Shown here in pieces: positions 49,601 to 58,819 of a DNA stretch of 64,000 nt. The translations under genes were made by a program, and so were the position numbers. Origin of the DNA: Saccharothrix ecbatanensis. Its GTDB lineage: Bacteria; Actinomycetota; Actinomycetes; Mycobacteriales; Pseudonocardiaceae. Position 1 is the first letter of the stretch. The number at the start of each line of letters is the position of its first letter. The stretch lies in NCBI RefSeq assembly GCF_014205015.1, contig NZ_JACHMO010000001.1, positions 496,001-560,000 of the forward strand. The letters run 5' to 3'. The notes under the pieces are model-generated. The model had not been told where the DNA came from and did no database searches. It saw only the letters and a program-made list of their open reading frames with translations.

Positions 49601-50811
49601 CCCACGCGGTACCTGTGGGCAAGACCGTCGAGGACCTGCTGCGCGAGTGCGCGCCGCAGGTCGTCGGCGTGATCGCACGTCGGTTCGGCGACTTCGCGTC
49701 GGCCGAGGACGCCGTGCAGGAGGCGTTGCTGGCGGCGGCGCGGCACTGGCCGGTGGACGGCGTGCCGGACAACCCGCGCGGCTGGCTCGTGCAGACGGCG
49801 GCGCGGAAGATGACCGACCTGATCCGCAGCGAGGTGGCGCGGCGACGGCGTGAGGACGAGGTGTTCCACGCACCGTCGCCCGGTGACGCGGTGGACCGGG
49901 ACGACACGCTGGTGGTGCTGTTCCTGTGCTGCCACCCGGAGTTGACGCCCGCGTCGGCGATCGCGCTGACGTTGCGCGCGGTGGGCGGCCTGGCCACGGC
50001 GGAGATCGCGAACGCGTTCCTGGTGCCCGAGGCGACCATGACGCAGCGGATCACCCGGGCCAAGCAGAAGCTGCGCGGCGCGGGTTTCGCCATGCCCGGA
50101 CCGGACGAGTTCGCCGCGCGGCTGCGGTCCGTGCTGCACGTGCTGTACCTGATCTTCAACGAGGGCTACACCAGCAGCGTCGGCGGCTCCCTGCACCGCA
50201 CCGAGCTGTCGGGTGAGGCGATCCGGCTGACCAGGGCGGTGCACGCCCGGCTGCCGTCCGACCCGGAGGTGGCGGGCCTGCTGGCGTTGATGCTGCTCAC
50301 CGACGCGCGCCGGCCCGCACGCACCGGCCCGAACGGCTCGCTGATCCCGTTGGCCGACCAGGACCGGTCGTCGTGGGACAAGGCCCTGATCGTGGAGGGC
50401 GTCGAGCTGATCATGGCGGCGGTGGAGCGCGGCGCGATCGGCGAGTACCAGTTGCAGGCCTCGATCGCGGCCATCCACGATGACGCGCTGCGCGCGGAGG
50501 ACACGGACTGGCCGCAGATCCTGGGCATGTACGGGCTGCTGGAGCGGATGACCGGCAACCCGATGGTCTCGCTGAACCGGGCGATCGCGGTGGCGATGGT
50601 GCACGGTCCCGCCGAGGGCCTGAAGCTGATCGACGCCCTGGACGGGCGGCTGCCGGGCCACTACCGCCTCGACGCCGTCCGCGCCCACCTGCACGAGATG
50701 TCCGGTGACGTGCCCCGCGCCGTGGCGCACTACCGGGCGGCGGCAGCGCGCACGACGAGCACACCGGAGCAGCGGTACCTGATGGAGAAGGCGGCCAAGC
50801 TCGCCCAGTAG
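49597..50811 (+). CDS. ECF42-type RNA polymerase sigma factor with C-terminal extension
   Basis: A 404-residue protein. Sigma-70 region 2 (VIARRFGDFASAEDAVQEALLAAARHWP) and region 4 (TLRAVGGLATAEIANAFLVPEATMTQRITRAKQKL) are followed by a long C-terminal part (LYLIFNEGYTSS..., later GHYRLDAVRAHL) with TPR-like helices, as in ECF42. Regulation in this group depends on the extension and the DGPF partner instead of an anti-sigma factor. Coupled by GTGA. Confidence 0.93.
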   Translation: MTHAVPVGKTVEDLLRECAPQVVGVIARRFGDFASAEDAVQEALLAAARHWPVDGVPDNPRGWLVQTAARKMTDLIRSEVARRRREDEVFHAPSPGDAVDRDDTLVVLFLCCHPELTPASAIALTLRAVGGLATAEIANAFLVPEATMTQRITRAKQKLRGAGFAMPGPDEFAARLRSVLHVLYLIFNEGYTSSVGGSLHRTELSGEAIRLTRAVHARLPSDPEVAGLLALMLLTDARRPARTGPNGSLIPLADQDRSSWDKALIVEGVELIMAAVERGAIGEYQLQASIAAIHDDALRAEDTDWPQILGMYGLLERMTGNPMVSLNRAIAVAMVHGPAEGLKLIDALDGRLPGHYRLDAVRAHLHEMSGDVPRAVAHYRAAAARTTSTPEQRYLMEKAAKLAQ

Positions 50812-50852
50812 GCGACCTCGAGTCGGTAACCTCGGATGCGGGGGTGGTGGCC

Positions 50853-51257
50853 GTGACCGAGCGCAAACCGGCCGGCGTCGGGTTCGAGACCTGGATCGAC
50901 CGGCAGATCCGCGAGGCCGAGGACCGCGGCGAGTTCGAGAACCTGCCCGGTGCGGGAAAGCCGTTGCCCGGTCTGCACGCGCCGCACGACGAACTGTGGT
51001 GGGTGAAGGAGAAGCTCCGCCGCGAAGAGGGCACCGCCCTCCCCCCGACGTTGTTGCTGCGCAAGCAAGCCGCGGCCGCGCGCGAGGCCGCCGGGCGGGC
51101 GTCGAGCGAGGCCGAGGTGCGGTCGATCCTGGCCGACATCAACGCGAGGATCGACGAGGCGATCCGCAAGCCGATGTCGGGTCCGCCCCTGAACCTGATG
51201 CCGTTCGACGTGGAGCACGTCGTGGCCGAGTGGCGCAAGGGCCCTGCCGCTCGCTGA
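50853..51257 (+). CDS. DUF1992 (DnaJ subfamily C 28-type) protein
   Basis: A 134-residue protein with the DUF1992 mark WIDRQIREAEDRGEFENLPGAGKPL near the N-terminus and a helical remainder. The domain is found alone in bacteria and in DNAJC28 of animals; no clear role. GTG 50853 is preferred; 50844 and 50847 are in frame. Confidence 0.87.
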   Translation: MTERKPAGVGFETWIDRQIREAEDRGEFENLPGAGKPLPGLHAPHDELWWVKEKLRREEGTALPPTLLLRKQAAAAREAAGRASSEAEVRSILADINARIDEAIRKPMSGPPLNLMPFDVEHVVAEWRKGPAAR

Positions 51258-51323
51258 CACCCGCCCGGCGCTGCGCGCGAGAGCACGGAATCCGGTTGTC
51301 ACCGCAATTGTGTGAATGTGCGG

Positions 51324-51602
51324 TCAATGGTCCCTGCGGGTGCGCCTGGCGATCGCGGCAGCTTGTTCGAGTTCCTGTTGTGACGTGCCGAGCACACGTC
51401 CGAGCCAGGTGCGCCAGTACGGCCCGGGAATGCGTTTTCCGCGCTCCCAGCGGGACACCTCCTCCCGCGTGATGCTGACGTTGCCGGACACCGCGTGCAG
51501 CTCCGCTGCCAGGTCGTACTGGGTCAGCCCGCGTCCGCGCCGGAGTTCGGGGAGCATTTCACTGATCGGTCCCTGGTGCTCCCGTGCGGCTGGTCGGTGC
51601 AC
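51324..51602 (-). CDS. XRE family helix-turn-helix regulator
   Basis: A 92-residue protein with an XRE helix-turn-helix: LPELRRGRGLTQYDLAAELHA, then ITREEVSRWERGKRIPG. The insert between helices 2 and 3 (VSGNVS) is slightly longer than usual. GTG 51602 is set by AGGGAGG upstream. It lies downstream of the acetyltransferase on the same strand. Confidence 0.82.
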   Translation of the reverse strand: MHRPAAREHQGPISEMLPELRRGRGLTQYDLAAELHAVSGNVSITREEVSRWERGKRIPGPYWRTWLGRVLGTSQQELEQAAAIARRTRRDH

Positions 51603-51667
51603 TGCGCACAACCTCCCTGGTTTCGGTCGAATGACGTCGGCCAGTGTTCCACCCGATTTCCGCCCGG

Positions 51668-52192
51668 TCATTCGCCCAATCGAACAGACCATTCAACGGT
51701 AGGGCCGGTGTCGACCGGCGCCGCGCCCGCCGAGCGCAGCATTCGGGCGACGGCCTGGTGGCCGGCGAGGTGCGTGGCGGTGAACCGGTCGAACCCGTTG
51801 GCCACCGCGACGGCCGCCAGCCGGCGCGTCATCGCGGTGGCCAGGCCGACGCGTCGCCAGGGCGGGGTGACCACCACCGCGATCTCGGCCGCGCCCGGTT
51901 CGCGGGTCGCCTCATAACGCGCGATCGCCACGCCACGGCCGTCGGCGTCCCGTGCCGCGATCGCGCAGCGGCGGACGTGGTCCAGGTCCGTGAGGTGGGT
52001 GAGCAGCGCGGGCGTCACGGTCGGCGCGGCGCCGCAGAACCGTTGGAACAGGGTGTCCAGGTCCGCGTGCCGCAGCGCGTCGGCCAGTTCGTCGCGGTCG
52101 GCGGGCGTCACCGGGGTCAGCCACACCTCCCGGTTGTCGGCGAGCCGGTGTCTGGCGGAAGAGCGGTGCGAGACCTCGCGGAACGTGATCAT
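51668..52192 (-). CDS. GNAT family N-acetyltransferase
   Basis: A 174-residue GNAT protein. The acetyl-CoA motif A is seen in VVVTPPWRRVGLATAMTRRLAAVA, and the C-terminus HQAVARMLRSAGA is usual. Substrate not known. Confidence 0.88.
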   Translation of the reverse strand: MITFREVSHRSSARHRLADNREVWLTPVTPADRDELADALRHADLDTLFQRFCGAAPTVTPALLTHLTDLDHVRRCAIAARDADGRGVAIARYEATREPGAAEIAVVVTPPWRRVGLATAMTRRLAAVAVANGFDRFTATHLAGHQAVARMLRSAGAAPVDTGPTVEWSVRLGE

Positions 52193-52328
52193 CGCTCGAT
52201 TTTGGCCCGCGGGCGGTCGTCGACGCAGGGGGCCAGGTGCGCGGGATCGTCGAATGGGCGTCGAACGGAGTTACGTCGTTGACGTACGGCGGATACTTTC
52301 GCAATACTCTGTTCGCACTTCTGGATAG

Positions 52329-52346
52329 CGTTCACACATATGAACG
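52329..52346. promoter_or_regulatory. Palindrome CGTTCA-N6-TGAACG upstream of pectin operon
   Basis: Perfect 6-bp arms around CACATA, 25 bases before the PL1-CE8 start. It is in an A/T-richer patch behind a TTGACG (52276-52281) that could be a -35. A good candidate operator for a GntR- or IclR-type pectin regulator encoded elsewhere. Confidence 0.5.
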
Positions 52347-52371
52347 ATCTCGCCGCGGAAGGCCCCTCGTC

Positions 52372-54534
52372 ATGCGGATATTGAGTTCTGCGCTCGTGCT
52401 TTCATGCGCCCTCGGCGTGTTCGCGGCGGCACCCGTGCACGCAGGTACCGACCTGGGCAAACAGGTGCTTCAGGCCGGTGACGGCTGGGCTTCGAGCGGT
52501 ACCGGCACGACCGGTGGGTCGGCCGCGACCACTGAGCACGTCGTGCGTGACGCGGAGGAACTGCGGGCCGCGCTGGCCGCGCCCGCCCCGCGCATCATCA
52601 AGGTGCGCGGCGTTATCGACCTGCGCGCCGATTGCTCCACCTATGCGGCCGACGGATACACGCTCGCGGGCTATTTGGCGGCATACGACCCCGCCGTTTG
52701 GGGGCGTGACACCGAAGTCAGCGGCCCGTTGGAGGACGCCCGCGCGGCATCCGCGCGGCGTCAGGCGGCGGCCATCGCGTTGAACGTCGGCTCCGACACC
52801 ACGCTCGTCGGCGACGGCCGCGGCGCGGGCATCACCGGCGCGAACGTGCGGGTGCACGGCGTGCAGAACGTGATCATCCGCAACCTCACCTTCCGCGACA
52901 CCCGCGACTGCTTCCCGCAGTGGGACCCGACCGACGGCTCCGAGGGCAACTGGAACTCGGACTACGACGCGGTGTCCCTGCAACGGGCGACGAACGTGTG
53001 GGTCGACCACAACACGTTCACCGACCAGCCGCACCCGGACAGCGAGTCGCCGACCTACTTCGGCCGGCCCTATCAGCAGCACGACGGCTCGCTCGACATG
53101 ACCAGCGGCACCGACCTGGTCACGGCGTCGTACAACCTGTTCGAGGACCACGGCAAGACGATGCTGATCGGCTCGTCGAACACCTCGACCACCGACCCCG
53201 GCAAGCTGCGGGTCTCCATTCACCACAACGTGTTCCGCAACGTCGAGGAGCGGCTGCCGCGGGTGCGGTTCGGCCAGGTGCACGTCTACAACAACCTCTA
53301 CGAGCCGGGACCGTCGTTCGTCTACGCCTGGGGCGTCGGCGTGAAGTCCGCGCTCTACGTGGAGAACAACTACGTCAAGCTGTCCGGCGGCGGCGCGGTG
53401 GAAGACCTCATCTACAACTGGGGCGGCACCGCGATCACCGAGGTCGGCACGGTCGTGGACGGTCGGCCGACCGACGTGCTGGACGCGTTCAACGCGGCCA
53501 ACCCGACCGCGCAGCTCGCCGGTGACGCCGGCTGGACGCCCACCCTGAACAAGGGCCTTGAGAAGGCAGTGCGGGTCAAGGACCTGAAGGCCGGCGCGAT
53601 GCAGCGCGAGCGCTACCACGTGGCCAAGGGCACCGACTTCGACACCGTGCAGACCGCGATCGACGCCGCTCCGCCCGGCACCACCATCACCATCGGCAAG
53701 GGCGTGTACCGCGAGGTCATCCGGGTGCCCCGGACCAAGCCCGACCTGCTGCTGAAGGGCTCCACCGGCACCGCGCGCGACGTCGTCATCGACTACGACA
53801 ACGCCAACGGCACCAAGAAGCCCGACGGGACGACGTACGGGACGACCGGTTCGGCCACGGCGACGATCGAGGCGGACGGCTTCACCGCGCGCGACCTGAC
53901 GTTCAGCAACTCGTTCGACCGGGCCGCGCACCCCGAGATCACGTCCACGCAGGCAGTCGCGGTGAAGGCGACGGGCGACCGCCAGTACTACGACCGCGTT
54001 CGGTTCATCGGCCATCAGGACACCCTCTACGCCGACACGCGGGCCGCCGGGACGCGGGCCCGCCAGTACTACCGGGGTGGCGAGATCGTAGGCGACGTCG
54101 ACTTCATCTTCGGCCGCGCCACGGCGGTGTTCGACCAGATGACGATCCGGGCGCTCGACCGGGGCAGTGACCCGAACGGGTACATCACGGCCGCCAGCAC
54201 GCGGCGCGACAACCCGCACGGGTTCCTGATCATGAACTCGACCATCGTGAGCGACGCCCCCGCGGGCACCTACTACCTGGGCCGGCCGTGGCACCCCGGC
54301 GGCGACCCGGACGCCATCGCGTCCGTCGTCATCCGCGACACGAAGCTGCCCGCCGCCGTGAAGACCGCGCCGTGGACCGACATGTCCGGCTTCTCGTGGC
54401 GTGACGCCAGGTTCGCCGAACACCGGAACTCCGGTCCGGGCGCGACCGCCGGAGCCGACCGGCCGCAGCTCACGTCCGAACATGCCTCGCAGCACACCCG
54501 CCGCGCGTACCTCGGCGACTGGAACCCCGCATGA
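52372..54534 (+). CDS. Secreted fusion of PL1 pectate lyase and CE8 pectin methylesterase
   Basis: A 720-residue protein with a signal peptide (about 1-25). Residues 45-400 are a PL1 beta-helix: NVIIRNLTFRDTRD, YDAVSLQRATNVWVDHNTF, and the catalytic Arg region RLPRVRFG. Residues about 420-700 are a CE8 pectinesterase: FDTVQTAIDAAP, GHQDTLYAD (Gln/Asp), GDVDFIFGRATAVF (catalytic Asp) and YLGRPWHP (Arg). One chain could thus demethylate pectin and cleave the resulting polygalacturonate. ATG 52372 fits the signal peptide. Its stop overlaps the first permease (ATGA), so it heads an operon. Confidence 0.92.
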   Translation: MRILSSALVLSCALGVFAAAPVHAGTDLGKQVLQAGDGWASSGTGTTGGSAATTEHVVRDAEELRAALAAPAPRIIKVRGVIDLRADCSTYAADGYTLAGYLAAYDPAVWGRDTEVSGPLEDARAASARRQAAAIALNVGSDTTLVGDGRGAGITGANVRVHGVQNVIIRNLTFRDTRDCFPQWDPTDGSEGNWNSDYDAVSLQRATNVWVDHNTFTDQPHPDSESPTYFGRPYQQHDGSLDMTSGTDLVTASYNLFEDHGKTMLIGSSNTSTTDPGKLRVSIHHNVFRNVEERLPRVRFGQVHVYNNLYEPGPSFVYAWGVGVKSALYVENNYVKLSGGGAVEDLIYNWGGTAITEVGTVVDGRPTDVLDAFNAANPTAQLAGDAGWTPTLNKGLEKAVRVKDLKAGAMQRERYHVAKGTDFDTVQTAIDAAPPGTTITIGKGVYREVIRVPRTKPDLLLKGSTGTARDVVIDYDNANGTKKPDGTTYGTTGSATATIEADGFTARDLTFSNSFDRAAHPEITSTQAVAVKATGDRQYYDRVRFIGHQDTLYADTRAAGTRARQYYRGGEIVGDVDFIFGRATAVFDQMTIRALDRGSDPNGYITAASTRRDNPHGFLIMNSTIVSDAPAGTYYLGRPWHPGGDPDAIASVVIRDTKLPAAVKTAPWTDMSGFSWRDARFAEHRNSGPGATAGADRPQLTSEHASQHTRRAYLGDWNPA

Positions 54535-55406
54535 GGACTCGCACGTGGGCGCCTTACGCGCTGATCGCACCGACGCTGGTGCTGATGGCGGTCTTCCTGG
54601 TCTACCCGATCGGGAGCGTCGTCTACTACAGCCTCCAGCGGTACAACGTCACGCAGCCGTGGAAGAACGGCTTCGCGGGGCTGGACAACTTCAAGCAGAT
54701 GCTGTTCGACGACCCGCTGTTCTGGCAGAGCCTCGTGTTCAGCGCCAAGTGGGTGTTCGTCGAAGTCGGACTCCAGCTGCTGCTCGGCCTGATCCTGGCG
54801 CTGGTGGTGAACGAGACGTTCATCGGCCGCGGCATCGCCCGCGCGCTGGTGTTCTCGCCGTGGGCGGTGTCCGGCGTGCTCACCACCGGCATCTGGATCC
54901 TGCTGCTCAACCCGTCCACTGGCATCTTCCAGGAACTCTCGGAGCTGGGCATCGGCTCGCCGGGCACCTCGGTGCTCGGCAACCCCGACACGGTGTTCGA
55001 CGCCCTGGTGGTCACCGAGCTGTGGCGCGGTGTGCCGTTCTTCGCGATCCTGCTGCTGGCCGACCTCCAGAGCATCCCCAAGGACCTCTACGAGGCGGCG
55101 TCGGTGGACGGCGCGAGCCGGTGGCGGCGCTTCACCAGCGTCACCCTGCCGCACCTCAAGGACGCGATCATCCTGTCCACGCTGCTCCGCGCGGTGTGGG
55201 AGTTCAACAACGTCGACCTCATCTACACGCTCACCGGCGGCGGCCCGGCGAACCAGACCACCACGCTGCCGCTGTACGTCGCCAGGCAGGCCGTGGACTC
55301 GCACAACTTCGGGTACGGCTCGGCGCTGACCGTCGCCGGGTTCCTCATCCTGCTGTTCTTCTCGATCCTGTACCTGCGGTTGTCGAAGTTCGGGAGCCGG
55401 GCATGA
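54531..55406 (+). CDS. Carbohydrate ABC transporter permease (MalF/UgpA type)
   Basis: A 291-residue permease with six spans and the EAA loop DLYEAASVDGASRWRRFTSVTLPHLKDAI. Coupled by ATGA on both sides to the pectin enzyme and to the second permease. It probably imports oligogalacturonides. Confidence 0.93.
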   Translation: MRTRTWAPYALIAPTLVLMAVFLVYPIGSVVYYSLQRYNVTQPWKNGFAGLDNFKQMLFDDPLFWQSLVFSAKWVFVEVGLQLLLGLILALVVNETFIGRGIARALVFSPWAVSGVLTTGIWILLLNPSTGIFQELSELGIGSPGTSVLGNPDTVFDALVVTELWRGVPFFAILLLADLQSIPKDLYEAASVDGASRWRRFTSVTLPHLKDAIILSTLLRAVWEFNNVDLIYTLTGGGPANQTTTLPLYVARQAVDSHNFGYGSALTVAGFLILLFFSILYLRLSKFGSRA

Positions 55407-56296
55407 CCGAAACACTCACTCGACCCCCCGTGAACACCCCTCCGCCACCCCGGAAGCCGACGAAACGGCGGCGCCGGGCCGTGGCCGAGGAGCCGGGCAA
55501 GCGGTGGCTCATCCACGTGCCGCTGGTCGTGTACCTGCTGTTCACGCTCATCCCGTTCTACTGGATGATCGTGTTCGCGGTGCGGCCGACGGGCTCCACG
55601 CAGCTGGTCCCGTGGCCGATCACGCTGGAGCACTTCGACACGGTGTGGAACGACATCGGCTTCGGGATCTTCTTCTACAACAGCGTGATGATCGGCCTCG
55701 GCGTGCTGGTGTTCGTCACCATCCTGTCGACCATGGGCGGTTACGCGCTGGCCCGGTTCAAGTTCCGCGGCCAACGGGTGTTCCTGCTGGCGCTGCTGTG
55801 CACCCAGTTCATCCCGGGCGCGATGATGCTGATCCCGCTGTTCGTCATCTTCAAGGGCGCGGGGCTGCTCAACAGCCTCACCGGCCTGGTCATCGCGGAG
55901 GTGGCGTTCCAGCTGCCGCTCGCGCTGATCCTGATGAGCGGGTTCGTCCGCAACATCTCGTACGAACTGGAAGAAGCCGCCATGGTGGACGGCTGCTCGC
56001 GCATGCGGGCGTTCTTCGCGGTCACCTTGCCGCAGCTCAAGCCCGCGCTCGTGGCGGTCGGGTCGTTCGCGTTCATCGGCGCCTGGAACCAGTTCCTGTT
56101 CGCGCTGATGTTCGCGTCACGGCAGGACAAGTTCACGCTGCCGGTCGGCCTGAGCTACGCGCTGGGTGAGTTCAACACCGACTTCGGTGCGCTCGCCGCA
56201 GGTGGCGTCGTAGCGGCCGTTCCGGTGGTCCTCGTTTTCGCCGTCGTGCAGCGGTTCCTGGTGCAGGGGCTCAGCGCCGGGGCTGTCAAGGGATAG
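55403..56296 (+). CDS. Carbohydrate ABC transporter permease (MalG/UgpE type)
   Basis: A 297-residue permease. A proline- and arginine-rich cytoplasmic N-terminus of about 30 residues precedes six spans; the EAA loop is ELEEAAMVDGCSRMRAFFAVTLPQLKPAL. It starts within the stop of the other permease gene. Confidence 0.93.
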   Translation: MTETLTRPPVNTPPPPRKPTKRRRRAVAEEPGKRWLIHVPLVVYLLFTLIPFYWMIVFAVRPTGSTQLVPWPITLEHFDTVWNDIGFGIFFYNSVMIGLGVLVFVTILSTMGGYALARFKFRGQRVFLLALLCTQFIPGAMMLIPLFVIFKGAGLLNSLTGLVIAEVAFQLPLALILMSGFVRNISYELEEAAMVDGCSRMRAFFAVTLPQLKPALVAVGSFAFIGAWNQFLFALMFASRQDKFTLPVGLSYALGEFNTDFGALAAGGVVAAVPVVLVFAVVQRFLVQGLSAGAVKG

Positions 56297-56304
56297 GGAG
56301 CATC

Positions 56305-57591
56305 ATGAGAAGACTGCTGGTCGCTGTGGCCGCCGCCGCGCTGGCGTTGACCGCCTGCGGATCCGGGGAGACGGGCGGGGGTGACGGGAAGGTCACCATC
56401 ACGTTCTGGGACAACAACGGCGGCCCCGCGCGCACGCCCATCTACGAGGAGCTGATCAAGCGGTTCGAGTCCGCGAACCCGAACATCCACGTCGAGTACG
56501 TCGGCATCCCCAGCGCGTCGGTGCAGCAGAAGTACGACACCGCCATCGCCGGCGGTGAGACGCCGGACGTCGGCGGCGTGACCACGTCGTACCTCGCCCA
56601 CCTGGTCGGCCAGGAGGCGCTCGCGCCCGTCGACGACCGCATCAACAGCGGTCCGCTGAAGGACAAGCTGCTGCCCTCGCTGGTCGAGACGGTCCGCCAG
56701 ACCGGGCCGGACGGCAAGCTCTACCTCGTCCCGTCCTCCGCGAACATGGACGTCATCTGGTACCGCACCGACTGGTTCAAGGACGCGGGCATCGAGCCGC
56801 CGAAGACGTGGGACGAGTTCATCACCGCGGCCACCAAGCTGACCGACACGGCCGCGAACAAGTACGGCTACACCATCCGCGGTGGCGCGGGCTCGGTGTT
56901 CCAGCTGATCACCGAGGCGTACGCGTACTCCGGCGTGGACAACTTCTACGAGGGCGGCCAGAGCACGCTCAACGACAGCGCCAACGCCGAGCTGGTCGAC
57001 AAGATCGCCAAGCTGTACAAGAAGGCCACGCCCGAGGCCGACGTCAACAACAGCTTCACCCAGATGATCGCCCAGTTCACCGGCGGCTCGATCGGGATGA
57101 TGCACCACAACCTCGGCTCCTACAGCGACGTGACCAAGGCGTTGGGTGACAAGGTCGCCGCGATCCCGCTGCCCGTCGGCCCGAGCGGCAAGCGGACCGT
57201 CGTGCCGAACCCGACCGACGGCTTCGCGGTGTTCAAGAACAGCGAGAACCAGGACGCCGCCTGGAAGTTCGCCGAGTTCCTGACCTCGTCCGAGTCCAAC
57301 AGCTACTGGAACGAGAAGGTCGGCCAGATCCCGGCCAACACCGACGTGCGCAGCGCGGCGTGGATCGACAAGGCCGCGCACGTGAAGATGGCGCTCGGCG
57401 TCATGGAGGACCCGGCCACCATCCTCGTGCCCGCGCCGGTCTACCTGCCGCAGTACTCCTCGATCACCAAGACCGACAGCGAACCCCAGTACCAGAAGGT
57501 GCTCCTCGGCGAGTTGTCCGCGCAGCAGTTCCTGGACGACATGGCGAAGAAGCTGACCGAGGCGCAGAAGGAGTGGGAGGAGCGCAAATGA
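56305..57591 (+). CDS. Extracellular sugar-binding lipoprotein of ABC transporter
   Basis: A 428-residue binding protein with a lipobox (LALTAC, Cys at about 18). The mature part has ITFWDNNGGPARTPIYEELIKRFESANPNI-like family features, DVIWYRTDWFKDAGIEPPKTWDEF and GGSIGMMHHNLGSY. AGGGAG precedes the ATG. No ATPase gene in the operon. Context suggests pectin oligomers as ligand. Confidence 0.93.
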   Translation: MRRLLVAVAAAALALTACGSGETGGGDGKVTITFWDNNGGPARTPIYEELIKRFESANPNIHVEYVGIPSASVQQKYDTAIAGGETPDVGGVTTSYLAHLVGQEALAPVDDRINSGPLKDKLLPSLVETVRQTGPDGKLYLVPSSANMDVIWYRTDWFKDAGIEPPKTWDEFITAATKLTDTAANKYGYTIRGGAGSVFQLITEAYAYSGVDNFYEGGQSTLNDSANAELVDKIAKLYKKATPEADVNNSFTQMIAQFTGGSIGMMHHNLGSYSDVTKALGDKVAAIPLPVGPSGKRTVVPNPTDGFAVFKNSENQDAAWKFAEFLTSSESNSYWNEKVGQIPANTDVRSAAWIDKAAHVKMALGVMEDPATILVPAPVYLPQYSSITKTDSEPQYQKVLLGELSAQQFLDDMAKKLTEAQKEWEERK

Positions 57592-58739
57592 TCGAGCGCG
57601 TCGAGGTGTCGGTGTTCACGACCACCGCGTGGACCGCGGTGGACCCGCACGGGCACCGACACCCGAGCGCCCGGCACGAGGTCCGCGAGGCGCTGCTGGA
57701 GATCACCGACTCGGACGGTGTCGTCGGACGCGTCCAGGTGCACCCCGACCAGCTGCGCCCCGCCGTGCTCGACTCGATCGTGAAGCCCGTGCTGATCGGC
57801 GCGGACCCGTGGGACCGGGAACGGCTCTGGAAAGCGATGGCGCGCAAGCAGCGCGGCTCGCACGGCCGGTTCACGGACCGGGCGTTGGGCTACGTCGACA
57901 CCGCGTTGTGGGACTTGGTGGGCAAGCAGGTCGGGCAGCCGGTGTGGAAGCTGCTCGGCGGCGCCCGGTCCCGCATCCCGGCCTACGCCAGCACCATGTG
58001 CGGTGACGAGACGCCCGGCGGTCTGAGCACGCCGGGTGACTACGCGGAGTTCGCCAAGCAGCTGGTGGAGCAGGGTTACCGGGCGATCAAGCTGCACACG
58101 TGGATGCCGCCGGTTCCCGGCGCGCCCAACGTGCGGGCGGACATCGCGGCCTGCGAGGCGGTGCGTGACGCGGTCGGTCCCGGCGTGGAGCTGATGCTCG
58201 ACGCCAACCACTGGTACTCCCGCACCGAGGCGCTGGAGCTGGGCCGTGCGCTGGAGGGCCTGGGCTTCTACTGGTTCGAGGAGCCGATGGAGGAGGCGTC
58301 GATCAGCTCCTACCGGTGGCTGGCCGAGCAGCTGTCCATCCCGGTGATCGGCCCGGAAGTGGCGTGGGGCAAGCACATGAGCCGAGCCGAGTGGATCACG
58401 TCCGGCGCGTGCGACATCCTGCGCGCCGGGCCGACCGACGTCGGCGGCATCTCGCCGACGGTCAAGGCGCTGCACCTGGCCGAGTCGTTCAACATGGACT
58501 GCGAGATCCACGGTGACGGCTCCGCCAGCCTGGCCGTCCTCGGCGGCACCGACAACGGCCGCTGGTACGAGCGCGGCCTGCTGCACCCGCTGCACGACTT
58601 CGACCGCGTGCCGCCGCACCGGCTCGCGATCGCCGACCCGCTCGACGCCGACGGGCACGTCGCCATGACCTCCTCTCCCGGTCTCGGTGACGAGTTCGAC
58701 GTCGAGCACATCCGCAAGCACACCGTGGAGAGGTGGTGA
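57588..58739 (+). CDS. Enolase-superfamily (mandelate racemase-like) sugar acid enzyme
   Basis: A 383-residue member of the mandelate racemase/muconate lactonizing group. The Lys-x-His base is in AIKLHTW, metal ligands are in LMLDANHWY (Asp), YWFEEPM (Glu) and IGPEVAW (Glu), and a second base His in CEIHGDGSA. Members dehydrate or epimerise acid sugars. In a pectin operon a galacturonate/galactarate-type dehydratase is likely; the exact substrate is open. The ATG overlaps the binding protein stop. Confidence 0.88.
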   Translation: MIERVEVSVFTTTAWTAVDPHGHRHPSARHEVREALLEITDSDGVVGRVQVHPDQLRPAVLDSIVKPVLIGADPWDRERLWKAMARKQRGSHGRFTDRALGYVDTALWDLVGKQVGQPVWKLLGGARSRIPAYASTMCGDETPGGLSTPGDYAEFAKQLVEQGYRAIKLHTWMPPVPGAPNVRADIAACEAVRDAVGPGVELMLDANHWYSRTEALELGRALEGLGFYWFEEPMEEASISSYRWLAEQLSIPVIGPEVAWGKHMSRAEWITSGACDILRAGPTDVGGISPTVKALHLAESFNMDCEIHGDGSASLAVLGGTDNGRWYERGLLHPLHDFDRVPPHRLAIADPLDADGHVAMTSSPGLGDEFDVEHIRKHTVERW

Positions 58740-58819
58740 GTCCGGTGTAGGCCACAGGCCGCCGTCACGTTCCCCGCCGCCGGTTCCCTTTTCATCCATT
58801 GTCGTATGGAGGAAACCGC

